Below are positions 11,125-24,078 of a stretch of 64,000 nt of DNA, one piece after another (within the stretch, counting starts at the first letter, position 1; each line of letters begins with the position of its first letter). The position numbers and the translations under genes were made by a program. The notes beneath the pieces were generated by a model. It was given only the letters and a program-made list of their open reading frames with translations, had not been told where the DNA came from and did no database searches. This DNA comes from Diplodia intermedia (taxonomy: Eukaryota > Ascomycota > Dothideomycetes > Botryosphaeriales > Botryosphaeriaceae): the NCBI GenBank assembly GCA_021495925.1, contig JAKEKT010000045.1:1-64000 (forward strand), read 5' to 3'.

Positions 11125-12759
11125 ATGAACCTCCCCCTAATCGACCCGGCCGTCCTGGCCCAGGACACCCCCGAAGCTCCGGCTGGAAGGCTCCGTAAGT
11201 CGCATCGCCCCATACCGCGCCGCTTTCCAGGCAGCCCGCGATTTTCCCTCGCGGCGCTCTCGGCGATCAGTTTACTGACACCGCGCTTTCCCTAGATAGC
11301 GGCCATTCGACATGCATGCGGTTCAACCACCGCGGTGACTACCTCGCCTCTGGACGGGTAACCCTTTCTGGACACCGCTGCTGAAGCCTGCACTCACGCT
11401 CTTCTAGGCAGACGGATGTGTCGTCATCTTCGACCTCGAGACGAACGGCGTCGCGCGCAAGCTCACCGGCCACACACGCCAAGTCCAGTCACTGAGCTGG
11501 TCCGCCAACGATCGCTACCTGCTTAGCGCTTCACAAGACTGGAGATGCGTGCTTTGGGATTTGAAGGATGGCAGGCGGATACGGACCGTTAGGTTTGGGG
11601 CTCCGGTTTTCATCGCCGAGCTCCATCCGCGCAACCAGTGAGTCCACATGTGGCGTGTAGCATGCGCGCCTATCACCTGCTAATCAAGCGTAGCCTGATG
11701 TTCGTAGCTGCTCTGTTCGAAGACCAGCCCGTCCTAGTGGATATGGCCGACGACATTCCGAAGAAGCATGTTCTTCCCTCCGCCCCTCGCCGATCCCAGG
11801 TTGAACGCGACAACGCGACCGAGAAGCAAACTGCGCAGGACGCCAAGCAGACAACAACTGTCACTGTGTTTACACCTACCGGAGACTACGTGTTGTCAGG
11901 GACCAATAAAGGATGGCTCAATGTCATTGATGCGAAGACATGCGATGTTCGCTACTCGATGCGGTTATCCAATAACCTCGTCATCTTCATCCGGCTGAGC
12001 TCCTCTGGTCGGGATATGGTTGTCAATTGCAGTGACAGGATTATCCGCACACTACAGCTACCTGATCTGACTGACCCCAAGCTTGACTTTGACAGCATGG
12101 CGCTTACCACCGAACACAAGTTCCAAGATGTCGTGAACCGCTTGTCCTGGAACCACGTTTGCTTCAGCTCCACTGGCGAGTACGTCACCGCGTCGACTTA
12201 TATGAACCACGATATCTACGTATGGGAGAGAGGCCAGGGAAGTTTGACAAAGATTCTGGAGGCAAGAGAAGAGATTGCAGTTACGGAATGGCACCCACAT
12301 CGCCCGCTCGTAGCAGCTGGCGGCATCGAGTCCGGCAGGATCTATCTCTGGTCCATTCTCACCCCTCAACGATGGTCCGCCCTGGCGCCCGATTTCGTCG
12401 AGGTGGAAGAAAACGTCGAATACGTTGAGCGGGAAGACGAGTTTGACATTCAGCCTCTCGAAGAGCTTCACAAGCGCCGCCTGGACCTGGAGGACGAGGA
12501 CGTGGATGTCCTCACGATAGAGCCCGGGAAAGCAGAGTTCGAGCCGGCGGAATTCCAAATGCCCATCGTGCTGGATCTTGGCGGGAGCGACAGTGAGGAT
12601 GAGGAGATCATGATCGGAGCGGGCCAATACCGTCGGAAGAGCCCTGGAGCCGGCAAGGAATGGATGAACGGTCAAGATGGCAGCGGAGACGAGAAGAAAA
12701 GCGCGACGAACGGTACGGCCAGATCGCAGAGTGCAAACAAAAAGCGCAGAGCAGACTGA
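11125..12759 (+). CDS. SWD1: COMPASS complex WD40 subunit Swd1 (RbBP5 orthologue)
   Basis: Swd1 is a core WD40 subunit of the Set1/COMPASS H3K4 methyltransferase. Four exons: 11125-11194, 11296-11357, 11408-11637 and 11694-12759, giving 475 aa. It begins MNLPLIDPAVL, then shows WD40 blades: CMRFNHRGDYLASG, a GHTRQVQSLSWS blade with RYLLSASQDWRCVLWDL, the FVAALFEDQPVLVD strand, and YVLSGTNKGWLNVID, ending near SGRIYLWSI at about residue 340. The C-terminal third is acidic then basic (DLEDEDVDVL; NKKRRAD), with the WSALAPDFVEVEENVEY hinge typical of Swd1/RbBP5. The exon 1 acceptor was chosen to give HSGHSTCMRFN in frame. The first three introns are 101, 50 and 56 nt. Confidence 0.93.
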
Positions 12760-15700
12760 GTGGGAAAATGAGCAACAGCGGCATGCTTGCATGGGAGCGG
12801 CGTTTGGGACAAAAAACGATACCATTCGGTTCTGTTAAGGTTTTATTTTGGAGTTGAACGTTGAGAGTTATCAATGGCTCGTGATTAATCACGAGTAGGC
12901 GAAGGGCTCTTTGGAATGGTAGAGGCAGAACTCTATCAATTCCATGGCTATGAATTCTTTAAGCTTTGATATCGTGGGACAGCCAGGACAAACTCACCTT
13001 CAGTGAAATAGGAAAGGAATGAAATAGCAATGATGGCAGTGGTCCGTGATGACGTAGTTCCATTCCTTCCGTATCCATTGCGGCTTCCTCATCGACCAGA
13101 CGGCTGAAGAGAAAATCAGTTCACAGCAGCCGTCGAAGCCCAACACCACCTCGACGTACGATTCCAACCCTCCGGACAGTCGCCATGGACTCTCGGAGCC
13201 TTTGAGCTGGGCCGCCGCCGGCGGCATCGCTGGTTCCCCCATCAAAAGCAAAGCACCGGAAGACCAAGGGAGCTGGTGAGCCATACCTGACTTGTATAGA
13301 TTAGGGAATCTTAGCTGAGCCGGTCGCGATTTCCCGGCGGTCACGATCGCCAACCGCTCGCCCTCAAGACAACAGCGGGTGTCAGGCTATCTGCGCCTTC
13401 TGAGCTCCACCGGGGACACTACACTCTTCCATCGTGGGTTGGTTGAATCCATCGTCCGGATGCAGATGTAAGTCATAAAGGCAGGCAATGGCGTCCAGAC
13501 ACATTGGACTCAACTACCCATGTATATGTGATGCAGTATTCTCATGAGGCATCTACGAGTGGGCTTGATTCTCTCGTCACCTGCCGTGCCGCTGGTCACG
13601 GTCTCCGCCGCAGCTCCCGCACGTCACAAGACGCCGCGGGAACGCCGTCATCATTCCACGCTTGAGTCGCGCTCAGATTCAGGAATTCGCCTATCTACCA
13701 TAGATGAAGTCTCACATGATTGATTATACGTGAGTAGTGGAATCCTTGGTCTGGACGTTTTTGTACGGTTGTAACGCATGGACGCCCATAGGTCTGCTTC
13801 GATTACCTGCTTAGGAGTTGACGAGTTTAAATTTCTTTTTACTTTGCAATCCACTAGGCAAATACAATTAATTTTTTAGGGAGACTAGTAAATCTCGGTG
13901 ACCCGTCGCCACGGTAGATCGCATCTCCTATCTCCTTTCATGTAAAATTGCTTCTTCTTCCCGTCGGAAACAACTACCACCAATTCGAGCTTATCATTCC
14001 TGTACGGACGTAGCATGACAGGGTCGAGTAGACTGGTAGGCAGCCTATCGCTTGGTAACGGCGCGAAATACTCACTTTCGAAAGAGTGTACGCAACAGGC
14101 TGCCAAGAAATTCTTTGACCATCATAAAGCGGGGGCCTTTCCGGTTCCGAAGCTTCTTTGAACCTTGGGTTGGCAAAGCGCTGCTAGTGAAGTTGGCTTA
14201 ACTGGACAGCCCATAACATGCTATAGCTGTCTCAAGCTCTTTGTCGAAAGTGTAAGTTGCTTTCCCTTTTTCGTATGTACTACGAGCAACCACTTCTTCC
14301 ACTCGAGGTTGGTCTGGTATTCTTGGCGCTGGTCTTTCAGTAGGGACTTGCTATTCTGCCGAACATCCAAGAGGCCGGAACAATGAGAGACAATAAGTAG
14401 ATAAGCTTGCCTGATTTGGTAAAAATGACTGCTTGTCCGGATAAGAGCTTCAACTATCACTGGCTCCTGACCCTTGGTCACAGAGACTTGAAAGAAGGCG
14501 GGAATGTGACCAGCAAATGCCACAAGACAGTGTTCGCTTTGTCATGAAGAAAGTTGCTAGTTCTGCCAAGTTGGGTAAGTGGAAGGTCTCTCCTTGTTCA
14601 GGACTCTGTAGCATTCTGATCTGGTTATGTTCAATCACGGCATCCGTGCTTCATTTCTTCGACGGTTCTAGCGCGCAATGACGTATCGGAAAGGCGAGGA
14701 GGAAGAGTGGTTAGTATGATGTGGTCGTTTTCCCGTGCCTGATGTGAATTTCAAAAGAATCGTGTGCACGGCTCCGACCTACATGGATGATTACGACATG
14801 TTGAGTCCAAGGCAAAAAGCGCGCTTCGAAAAGTGCGGTGGGGGCGTCGCGGTGGTGTTGAAGCGTACCGTGGGGCGGGATGCTGAAGCTGCAAGCTTGC
14901 GCACTCTCGGACTTTCAACTGTTCCACGTCGACCGGTACTGACGCCACCATTCTCGGGACCATCGAAACTCCTTGCTCTTCAATCCCACGGGAACTGCTC
15001 AATGCATTTTTGAGCACTATCGTCGTCAATGCGTTCCCGTAGCTGCAACGGCTTGTCTCAGGCAGACCATGTGCTGTGGGAGGAGAACGGATGAGACGAT
15101 GGCACGTTACTCGGTCTCATCGGTACCATAGCATCATATGCGAGTGTAATTTCGCGGTGAGATGAGTTCCCGGATGGTTGGAACGCCGAAGCGACGCTAG
15201 CGCGCCCATATCATGGCTGGACTTCTGGGTGAAGTCGCCTCACCAAGTGATGCATGCGACGGCGGGCAGGAACGTGAGGCAGCAGCACAACAGAGCTGCA
15301 GGGAGCCGGAGCGTGCGCAGCGGCGGTGACGATCGACGATGCGGGCATGGCGGGGGAGCGGGACGCGGCGAGTACAGAGTCGCAGGCTGCACTGCTGGCG
15401 GGCCTGGAGCCAGAAAGTGGTGCGCTGCTCCAGACGGTGAAAGGCAGCAGCACCAGGTCGGGCGAGGGTGGAGTCTCGCGGCGGCACAGCTGCACGGGCG
15501 ACCCCGGGCGGCTGGCTAAAGTTGCTGGATTGGACGAGCTGGCGGGCGTGACGCAGGAGGTGTGACGCGAGAGCGTGAAGGGCCGGCGCTGCTGACGGGG
15601 CGCGGTGGGAGGAGCGTGCGAGCTCCGGGTGCAGATGCGTGGGAGGCCTCAGCCCCCGTCCAGGGACGCGGTCTCTTGGGCGTGGCGCTGACGCAGGCCT

Positions 15701-16765
15701 CGACTGTCTGGTGAAGTCCATGGCGACTGGCGCGGCGATGCAGCTTAGATCAGAGCGCTTGTTGGTGGCGCGAACTCGCCTAGGCCGGGCATGATGGAAC
15801 CTCGAATGTGTCATTTGGGCTGTTGATCACCGGCGGCGCTGAGGAGCAGCCGGGGCTCGTCGCCGTCACCCTCCGTCCGCGGCGGCGATGTGCCCAGCTC
15901 AGAAACACCAAGGGCGAGGAATGCCGCCAAGCAGGAGCCGGCGCTGCATGCGTGCCTGGCAGGTGGCCCTGGGGACGGCGGGGACGTGGCCGGCAGAGTT
16001 TTCAGCCTGCGTGGTTGCTGCTCGCTCGAATTCCGGACGCCTCCGTGCATATGGATGGCTGAACGGAAATCTCGTAGCGGCAGCAGGGGCGGGAAGCGTG
16101 AGGGCGCTCTGTGACTTGACGGCGAGGCGGCGACAGGCCCGACGCACTGCACCCGGGCCAGGGCCACTTGACCTTGGCAGCTTGCGACGACGGTACATAC
16201 ACCTTTGCAGCAGACCAGCCCGCCGCCGCCTGCGCCGCCCAGCGCCCAGCAGCACCGCCGCGCAGCAGGCAAAGGTGCACGCCCGGCGCGCAACCGCGTC
16301 GGCAGCCGCGCGAAGGGCCGCGGCGGGCGGGCGTTGATTGGCTTGCGCGCGTCGCGGTCACGTGCCGGCTAGCACAAAGCTTCCGGTGCGATCGCAGACC
16401 CTAGGTCAATGTTGCTCAGCAAAGTCGCGAAGGCGCCCGCCGCCAGCGGAACCCACCACAGAATCCATACAATGGCCGAGCCACCCGCCCTCAAAGGCTT
16501 CTCATGCCTGCTGCCCTCCGCCCTCCCGCCGCCCACTCTCCTCCTCATCCACCACCATCCACCACCACCGTGATCCGCACCGCAGCCAGCTTCCCACCCC
16601 TTACGCCTCCATCGCGTTGCGCTCGGGTCACACACCTGACTTTGACCGATTCACCTCACCAGCCGCCCTGAGAAAGGGAGGCGCCAAATTAGCAGGCCTG
16701 CGACCGTCGGCCAACGCCCAACACGCTCGCACCACCGCAGCACCTCAACACCACGACGCGCCGCC
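12760..16765. other. 4-kb gene-poor stretch
   Basis: The left part (about 12.8-15.0 kb) is relatively AT-rich with short, frame-hopping ORFs on the minus strand between 13.9 and 14.6 kb that could be decayed sequence. A diverged repeat also found at 29.0 kb lies at about 13443-13537. The right part (15.2-16.7 kb) is GC-rich and its Arg/Ala/Pro-rich ORFs look like compositional artefacts. The last few hundred bases are presumably the IES4 promoter; CACGTG at about 16358-16363 is a possible E-box. No gene is supported. Confidence 0.5.
13443..13537 (+). repeat. diverged dispersed repeat, copy 1
   Basis: Aligns by eye with about 28979-29073 in the same orientation. Shared blocks are TTGAATCCAT, the TCC-x-GA-x-GCA stretch, and CGTCC-x-GAC...ATTGGA-x-TCAACTACC near the other end. 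Several differences are C/T or G/A transitions, as expected for old repeats in a fungus with RIP-like mutation. Confidence 0.5.
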
Positions 16766-17717
16766 ATGTCCAGCTCGTCCACCACCGTCACTGTCGCTGC
16801 CTCGCCCGCCTCCAGCCTCAAGATGTCGGCCAAGTCGCCCAGGTCGCAAGTCGCCGTCCTTCGCCTTGCGCCTACGCTGCTCGCGCGCTTCCCGTCTGAC
16901 GGCCCCGTCCGTAAGAACTCGCGCTCCAAGTCGTCTTCGTCGGCGACGCCCATCGACACTCCTGCAGACCCCATGGTCGTAGAGCCCGCCGAGCTGCAGT
17001 CTGCCCCCGACGCCGATGCTGCATCGGCCGTCAACGGCTCCACGCCTGCCCTCGACAACAACTCGCTCGCGCCTCCGCAGAACGGTGCGAAGAGGAAGGG
17101 CATCCCCGGACCGAAGCCTGGCTCGAAGCGCACAGCTGCCCAGTCCAACGACGGTACCCCCAAGCCTCGCGGCAAGCCCGGCCCCAAGAAGAAGCCTCGC
17201 ATGTAAGTCAGCCCTCACCCATCAATGGACCGCGATGGCATCCTCTCGATGCATTGCATCGTGTGCCATCATTGATGACCATACCTTGCGAAGCCTGCGA
17301 CTAACCTCAATATACAGCGGCGAGACTGCTGAGGCCCCCATGAACGGCGTGGTGCCGATCTCAGCACAGAAGCTCGGCCCCAAGGCCAACCAAGGCGCCA
17401 TCAATGCTGGCCTTCGTGCCCTCGATCGCTCTGGCAAACCCTGCCGCAAGTGGGAAAAGAAGGGATTCCAACTCAAGAGCTTCACCGGCATCTCTTGGTC
17501 TGTTCCGACCTGGCGTTCGCCGAAGAAGTCGCATGTCGATGAGAACGGCGACGTCAAGAGCGACACGACTAGCAGCAGTGAGACTGCGAAGATCAACGAG
17601 AGCAGCGCCGTGCCAAGCGAGAAGAGCAGCAACGCCGGCCTCTTGGATACTCCGCACAGGTCTTATCCGCTTGTCCACGGTGCTAGTTCACCCATGCCCG
17701 AGATGACCCCCGTGTAG
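16766..17717 (+). CDS. IES4: INO80 chromatin-remodelling subunit Ies4
   Basis: Two exons, 16766-17202 and 17318-17717 (278 aa), joined through GTAAGT...CTAAC...ATACAG. The product has a Ser/Ala-rich N-terminus with SQVAVLRLAPTLLARFPSD, a basic linker with GIPGPKPGSKR and GKPGPKKKPR (AT-hook-like), and the conserved C-terminal block AGLRALDRSGKPCRKWEKKG followed by FQLKSFTGISW and VPTWRSPK. This combination is the Ies4 family of the INO80 ATP-dependent remodeller, nuclear, linked to DNA-damage checkpoint signalling in yeast (established for the family). The Ser-rich tail after residue 210 is probably disordered. The start at 16766 has a favourable CGCCATGT context. Confidence 0.88.
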
Positions 17718-18788
17718 GGTCCTTCCGTTCTTTTCTGGTAAGTGCTATCTATCTGTCACGATTGCTATCGCACATCCCTCCCGTCTCCTGCCGCCCCGGA
17801 TTATGCAAAGGACCCTGCGTACGTGCCAAGCGTAGGATGCTAGACATGCGTCATCCCGACAACCTCGACCACGCCAATGTTCCTCTTATCTGCACGAAGA
17901 CTCATAGCTAACACGGCAGCAGATTCCCTCTACTATTAGACTTCCGGCACACCCAGACTTTTTTCCTTTTTACATGTATAATATGCTTCCAGCCTTGCGT
18001 TGATGCGCAATCGTTTGCCGGGTTCCAAGCCGGGATTTCCAACGGGTTGTTTTGGGTTTTGACAGCGGTTCATGCATGGTGTTCAGGTACGGATTCAAAA
18101 ACCGATGGGAGTCAGGAGGGAGAGGTCATGATCAACGTGAATGGCGCGTGACTTGCTCTAGCTGGATAAGGATTTGGAAGAGGTGACACGGGAAAGTCAT
18201 GCCGTCGGGTACGCCCAGACACAGATGCGGAGTGGAGATACCAGGCGTTTTAGAGTATAGGCGTCAATGAACGATTCAGTTTCAGCTCGAGAGCGAGATG
18301 CTGGGCGTGAGCTGGGCAGCCGGGGCCGGGGCGTGCGTCGCTGCAAGTAGTGACAGCGCGTCCTGGCGTAATCCGAGCTTGGTCCTAGCCCCCCCGCAAC
18401 TGCGGAACGGCAGAGGGCACCCGCGTCGAGGCCGCATCACCCCTCAACATCGATACGCCCTCAGCATCCTTCCTGCGGCCTGCGCGCGATCGGAACTGCT
18501 GCTGAAGCTCCCGAGCGACCCGCAATGCTTATGATGATTGTGCCTGGAGCTGGCAGTGTGCAGAGCCGCCGTTGATTGTGACGCCGAACCGCTGCCATCT
18601 CACCGACGACACCCGTCACATCACTGCCAGCATATCGCACGCCGCAAGCCTGTGCATAGCTTGGCCGCCCTACGCAGCCTGTCCAAACACAACGCCCGCC
18701 GTCTGCCGCCGCTCCGAACACGTCGGCTGCGCTCGTCCAGAGAGAGGCAGCTCCCGTTCGCCGCCGCGGCCACGAGGAGGGTCGGTCC
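17718..18788. other. intergenic IES4-GID1, no gene seen
   Basis: Moderately AT-rich after the IES4 stop (3' UTR, poly-T near 17959), then GC-rich. Contains nothing with coding character; the plus-strand open frame from 18572 is an out-of-frame shadow of the next gene. Confidence 0.6.
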
Positions 18789-21100
18789 ATGACGAACCGC
18801 TTCCCTCACATCCCGGCCCACGCTCCTCACGCTACGCTCACCACCACCCCCGGCGTCGGATCAACTATGTTTCGCCGGTCATCATACGCCTCTGTAGCCG
18901 CAGGAACGGCAGACAGCAACAGCTCGCAGCCCTTCACCCAGCCCGCTCGCTCAGGCGCCTTCGCCCACCTCCTCAACCAGTACTCCTCATCCCATCACCA
19001 CTCGCGCAACCCGTCCCGCGGCATGGACATCGACGGCCAGGGCAGCCTATCCGGCTCCTACCGCGGCGCCAACCCGCATCTCAACGCTTCCTACGCCACC
19101 GCCATGGACGCCTCCACGCCACCCTTCTTCGTCCCCTCCTACCTCAAGGGCTCGCGCCACGCGGAGCGCCTCGAGGAAGCGCACAAAGCGCGCCTGAACG
19201 CTCAGCGCGACGCGCGCTCTTCGGGCACCGGCTCGCTGTCGAGAAGCTCGTCCAGCGCCAACCTGCACAAGATGGTCCCCTCGCACCGCGGCATGACGCA
19301 CGACATCATCGAACGCGCACCCCCGGCTACATACACAGAGGACAAGGAAAGGTCGTGGCCGACGCGATGGAACGACGAGGACAGGTCTCCAGGTCTCGAG
19401 CTGCTGAGGGAAGGCATGGACGTCAAGTGCGGATCCATGAGCAAGACCCATGACGAGGCGCTATCGGTCAGGACAGACCACCCCATGCCCCGGCAATGCG
19501 GCATCTACTACTTCGAGGTCACGGTCGTCGGAAAGGGAAAGGAAGGGTCAGTAACGCGAAGAGGGAACGGGGCCGACGGACGCGCGCTGACTCGTCGCTG
19601 CAGGTTGATTGGCATCGGCTTCTCGGGGCCAAAGGTCGCGCTTCACAGATTACCAGGCTGGGAACCCGACTCCTGGGGATATCATGGCGATGATGGATAC
19701 AGCTTCTGCAGCACGTCTGCCGGAAAGAGCTACGGACCCAAGTTTTCGATGAACGACGTCATCGGCTGTGGGATCAATTTCCGGACGAATACGGCTTTCT
19801 TCACAAAGAACGGCCATAATATTGGTATGCGAGATCGCCCCTGGTGTCGTGCGTGGCTAACTTGACCAAGGCACTGCATTCAGGAACATCCCAGCTACGT
19901 GCTTGGACCTCTATCCTTCGGTCGGCGTAAAGAAGAATGGCGAGCATCTACGCGCAAATTTCGGACAAGAGCCGTTTGTGTTTGATATTGATACTGAGTA
20001 CAAGGTAAGCAACATGCGAAAGGCGTAAGGGCTCATTTGCTGACCATCAAACAGAGGGAGCAGTGGGCCATACAAAACGAGATTAGCCGCACGAGTGTGA
20101 CATCCTTAAAGCCAGGAGCGGATGAAACATCATTGATTCACGAGCTTATCGCTCAATACCTCGCCCACGATGGCTATGTTGAGACCGCGCGTGCATTTGC
20201 AGCAGAGGTACGCGAGGAGTCGCGCGCACTCACTACAGGAGGGCCTACGAATGTCAAAGACCTCGAGCCTGAGGAAGACATCGATGCTATCAACCGCCAG
20301 AGTACGTTTGCCTACTCGTGCCAAGCCCCCAGGCTAACTTGTTCCCTTAGAAATACGTGCGGCGATACTCGATGGCGATATTGACAAGGCTCTGAAGCTT
20401 ACAACGGCATATTACCCGACCGTTCTCCAGGACAACGAGAACATTTACTTCAAACTTCGCTGCCGCAAGTTCATCGAGATGATCCGGAGATGCCAGGAAC
20501 TGCAGAATCCATCCAGCAAGGCGGGATTCAGAAGCAATGCCGGAAACAACGGCTTCTCCAACCCCGCTTACGACGACGTGTTTGATGGTCAGATGGAGCT
20601 GGACGACTCGACTAGCAACGGCAACAATGCAAGCAACGGCGAAAGCATGGACATCACAGGAAGCGACGCGCTCAAGCTCAATGAACTGCTCAGCGAAACT
20701 TTGCAATACGGCCAGGAACTAAGAGGAGAGTTCAGTGGAGACTCCAGGCGTGAAGTTAAACGGGCGTTGGAGGATACTTTCGCGCTCATGGCATACAGCG
20801 ATCCCAAGCAGAGCCCGCTCGCGTACATGTTGGACCCCAACGAGAGGACTCCGGTTGCAGAGGAGCTCAACAGCGCCATCCTTGGTATGTTTCACGCTGA
20901 CTGTCCCCTTAGTTGGCTCGACTGCTAACCGTTCGTCAGTGAGCTTGGGAAAATCATCGAGTGCGGCATTAGAGCGCCTTGTCCAGCAGACGGAGGCATT
21001 GGTGGAGAAGTTGGCCGAAGATGGCGGCCCAGGCTCCTTTGTCAATGTGCGCGGAGACTATCTCGGTGCACATGACCGCGAGAACGACCGCTACCTCTGA
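18789..21100 (+). CDS. GID1: Gid1/Vid30 (RanBPM-type) ubiquitin-ligase subunit
   Basis: Six exons: 18789-19546, 19604-19824, 19871-20004, 20055-20301, 20351-20884 and 20940-21100, giving 684 aa. Domain order is a disordered Ser-rich N-terminus, a SPRY domain at about residues 210-370 (IYYFEVTVVGKGKEG, LIGIGFSG, WGYHGDDGYSF, DLYPSVGVKKNGEHLRANFG), LisH at about 395-425 (LIHELIAQYLAHDGYVETAR), CTLH (IRAAILDGDIDKALKL, YFKLRCRKFIEMIR) and a CRA segment up to DNDRY-type C-terminus. This is the RanBP9/10-Vid30 architecture; the fungal orthologue is the substrate-receptor scaffold of the GID/CTLH E3 ligase (established for the family). The first intron (57 nt) is a multiple of three without stops, so read-through would insert 19 residues into the SPRY domain. 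An in-frame ATG at 18867 is an alternative start. Confidence 0.9.
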
Positions 21101-22968
21101 TGTCGCCTTCTTCCAACTTTGCGATATTAACAGTACTCGGCTGGTGTTCTCTTTTCTTATCAATCAGGTCAATCGGGACTGGTGGGCAACAGGGCGCACG
21201 GGGAACGGAAATCCCCAACGGTCATGTTCTATTCATTTCTTCTTTCTTTTTCCCCCCCGAGACGAGGGAAGTGCACGCGGTGGCTATTCTCTACTCCTCG
21301 CAGTCTGGGCCATCCACCGTTCACAGGCGTGTGGGTGTTTGTGATGCATTGGCGGGACAGCATGCTCTTTGATTTGTTCCGTGGTTTTCCTCCCTCCTTT
21401 TTTCCGAACGTCACAGCGCAGTAACCATGGGTTTGCAGCATTCCTTTCGCTCTTCTCGCTTCAGGCTGCAAAGAGGAAGGGGATGGGCTTTCCCTATGAG
21501 ACATCGAGAGGAAGAACGACCAGGCTCCGGCGCCACCTCTCGGACACGCTGATGCTGAAATTCGAAGCAAAACCCCTGGCAAGGGAAAAGACAGACCTGA
21601 GATAGGTAGATATGTAGGTCGTCCAAATCATGCTTGCACAATGACACATGGCATACGATGGGTGAAGGCAAGCGGTTCACTGGCGCCCGGACTTGCAGCT
21701 GATTGCAAATGTTGCTTGAAGAGGAAACGCTCGCAGTTACACGACAGGGCGCAATTTTTGCTTTATCAGCACACCTATGTCCACGTCAACCGCCGAGAGT
21801 GGGCAGATGGCCCTGGCCGTGCAGCGCGGGGCGGGACCAGACGGAGCATACCTACGTACCGGTCAGTGATGCTTCTTGGCGACAGTGCACGGTGCGTTCG
21901 ATTTCACTGATTGTGCCCGGCAAAGACCACTGGCTTGGGCATCCCTGTGAGAGAAGATGTACTGCTTGTCCACTGGAACCAGACTGAGACCACATGACTG
22001 AGCGTCGCCGTCCAGCACATGCGAAGCCAACTCTCTCTCACGACTCATACAGCCCCACTCTACGTGCAGTCGGCGATTCGAGCGAGCAGCTCCATCGACG
22101 CCAAGAGGCCTCAGCTATTACACCGTTGCTTCAGCCTCGAGGTCTCGATTCTCCCAAAGGGATATGGCTGTTGCTTGCTTAGAAGGAGTCGGTCGAGGCA
22201 GACGTTGTTACGAATCGGTGCGTTGTCACGCGGTGGTTTGATCTCGCCAGCGGTCGAGGCTCTTCGGCAATGACCTCATCGAAGCCGATGACCTAGCCCG
22301 CGAGGCGTTTTGCAACCGTGCTTCTCGCTGTGGCTGGTGCATTTTACAATAACACGGAGACTAGCTGTTTGCCTTTGCCCATTTTCTCTCGGCGGCCGCG
22401 GAGCCCGAAGACCACTCAGAAACCAGATGCGTTCAGACGGCCGCGTTCTTTTTCTCTTTTTGCCCATTGTCGGATATGTCATCGGGGAAGCGGTGGGTCT
22501 GGTCTGTCTTCTCTATGGACGGAGCAACCGCCCCCTCCTCGTTTTCCCATTTCTCCTCCATCACCTTGGACCACTTACCCTTCGTTGTCCGGTGTGCGGG
22601 GTGCGTGACTACTACCACTGCCCTTTTTCTCACACCTTCTCGACCGCTGTGCCTCACAGAGCCGCTACTTCATCTGATTAGCAATCCAATCTGCCGAAGC
22701 TTGACGTAAGGGTTGTTCATATTCGGTGCAGTGGAAAACGGGTTGGTTGCAGGCCACCATCTCTGGGCCGTCTTTCTTTCTCCACTGGCCTTCTCCACGC
22801 CCTTTTCTTTGCCCCGCTTTCTTCTCTCTTAAGTTGCCGACTTGCTGCGCTTTGAGACTGCTGCCCCGATTCCCACATCCCACTTTGTCTCGCCGTACGC
22901 ACACAAACGGACAAGATACGGGGAAGAAAGTCGTTTTCGCCGCCACCGTCGCACCTTGGCTTCATCTG
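21101..22968. other. 1.9-kb intergenic, no gene seen
   Basis: No supported reading frame. The part from about 22.4 to 22.96 kb is pyrimidine-rich on the plus strand, as in many fungal promoters, and would be the promoter of the damaged MFS gene. Confidence 0.55.
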
Positions 22969-24078
22969 ATGGCGACGTCATCACCATCGTGGCTGCGCAG
23001 CCTGAAGAAGACGCTCTTGCAGGATGGCGATAGGCCGCCCTGGCTGCTGAAGTACAGGTCGAATGCGGGGTTCATCAGCGCCACGGTGTCGATTGCTGTG
23101 TTCACGGTATGTTTTTTTCTTTTGTTCTCTCGTCCTGTCCGTCTTCGCCCGCCTGTACACTTCTCTCTACTCGGTGTGCGAGGAGCTTTGATTACTGCCC
23201 CCTTTCTTCCTTCTCCCATTTCTGCTTTTTCCGACATGCTCTCCACCTTTTAAGTTCCCCGACAAGCTTTCGGGCAAAACGCTTGGCTTCTTACGTAAAA
23301 GTCTTGGGAGGTGTAAGAAGGGTTGCGGCTAATTTGCGTGTTGGGCAGGACATCTTCTTGTACGCGGTCATCGTGCCCGTCATGCCGTACACGTTGACGG
23401 AGAAGACGGGGATCGCTCCAGATGCCGGTGAGTCTTTTACCTCCCCCCATCCTTATCCCCACACTTCACACTACTACTTCCGCTCTTTTTTGTCTGCTTC
23501 GAACAAGAACCCCCCAGCCTCATCTGAATACGACGATGCTACGTTGCTAACCACACCCTCTCTTCACACATCATCAGTCCAACACTGGAACTCGGTCCTA
23601 ATCGCCGTCTACGGCGCCGCCCTCCTCGCCTTCTCACGTACGTAAAGGAAAAAAAAAACCCCCCCTTCCTCCTCCTCCTCCTCCTCGCCCTCCGGCCAAG
23701 GTCGTCCTCTGCGTCCTGCTCGCGTGCATGGGCGTCGCGCTCGCGGCCGTCATGCCCTGCGTCATGGCGGAGATCTCGCACGTCGTCCGCGCGAAGGAGG
23801 GGAGGGGGCCCGGCGGCGCGTTTGGCGCGCGCGGCGCGTATGCCCAGGCGTACGGCTTGTTTAATATGGCTTGGGCGGGCGGCGCGCTGGTGGGCCCGAT
23901 TTGGGCGGGGTATGTCAGGGATCGGGCTGGTTGGGGGACGATGGGGTGGTCGTTGGGGTTGTTGGCGGCGTGCAGTGCGGTGCCGGCGGTGTTGTGGACG
24001 GGGGGTTGGGTGCTTGGGAAGAAGAAGGAGGGGTATGTGGGGAGAGGTGATGAGGAGAGCGGGGGGCAGAGGACTTGA
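22969..24078 (+). pseudogene. MFS transporter with central deletion
   Basis: Three 5' exons are intact: 22969-23106 (start MATSSPSWLRSLKKTLLQD, basic N-terminus into the first helix), 23349-23427 (DIFLYAVIVPVMPYTLTEKT) and 23578-23637 (VQHWNSVLIAVYGAALLAFS). This resembles the N-terminus of DHA1/vesicular-amine-type fungal MFS proteins. The next coding sequence, from 23701 (VVLCVLLACMGVALAAVMP), is already the last part of the transporter, including FNMAWAGGALVGPIWAGYV and a C-terminal tail to 24078. Roughly 200 residues expected between them, including the signature loops, are missing. The junction (23638-23700) is a poly-A/poly-C/(TCC)n tract. Joining exon 3 to the 23701 acceptor is out of frame. 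I call it a deletion pseudogene; an assembly collapse at the homopolymer is the alternative. Confidence 0.7.

Noticed and set aside
13885..14640. Series of short minus-strand frames that could be one frameshifted protein
   Set aside because: No recognisable motif in any frame and no consistent order; kept only as a remark in the gene-poor stretch.
15197..15814. 205-aa minus-strand frame
   Set aside because: Arg/Ala/Pro/Ser/His-rich with overlapping frames on both strands, typical of GC-rich noncoding DNA.
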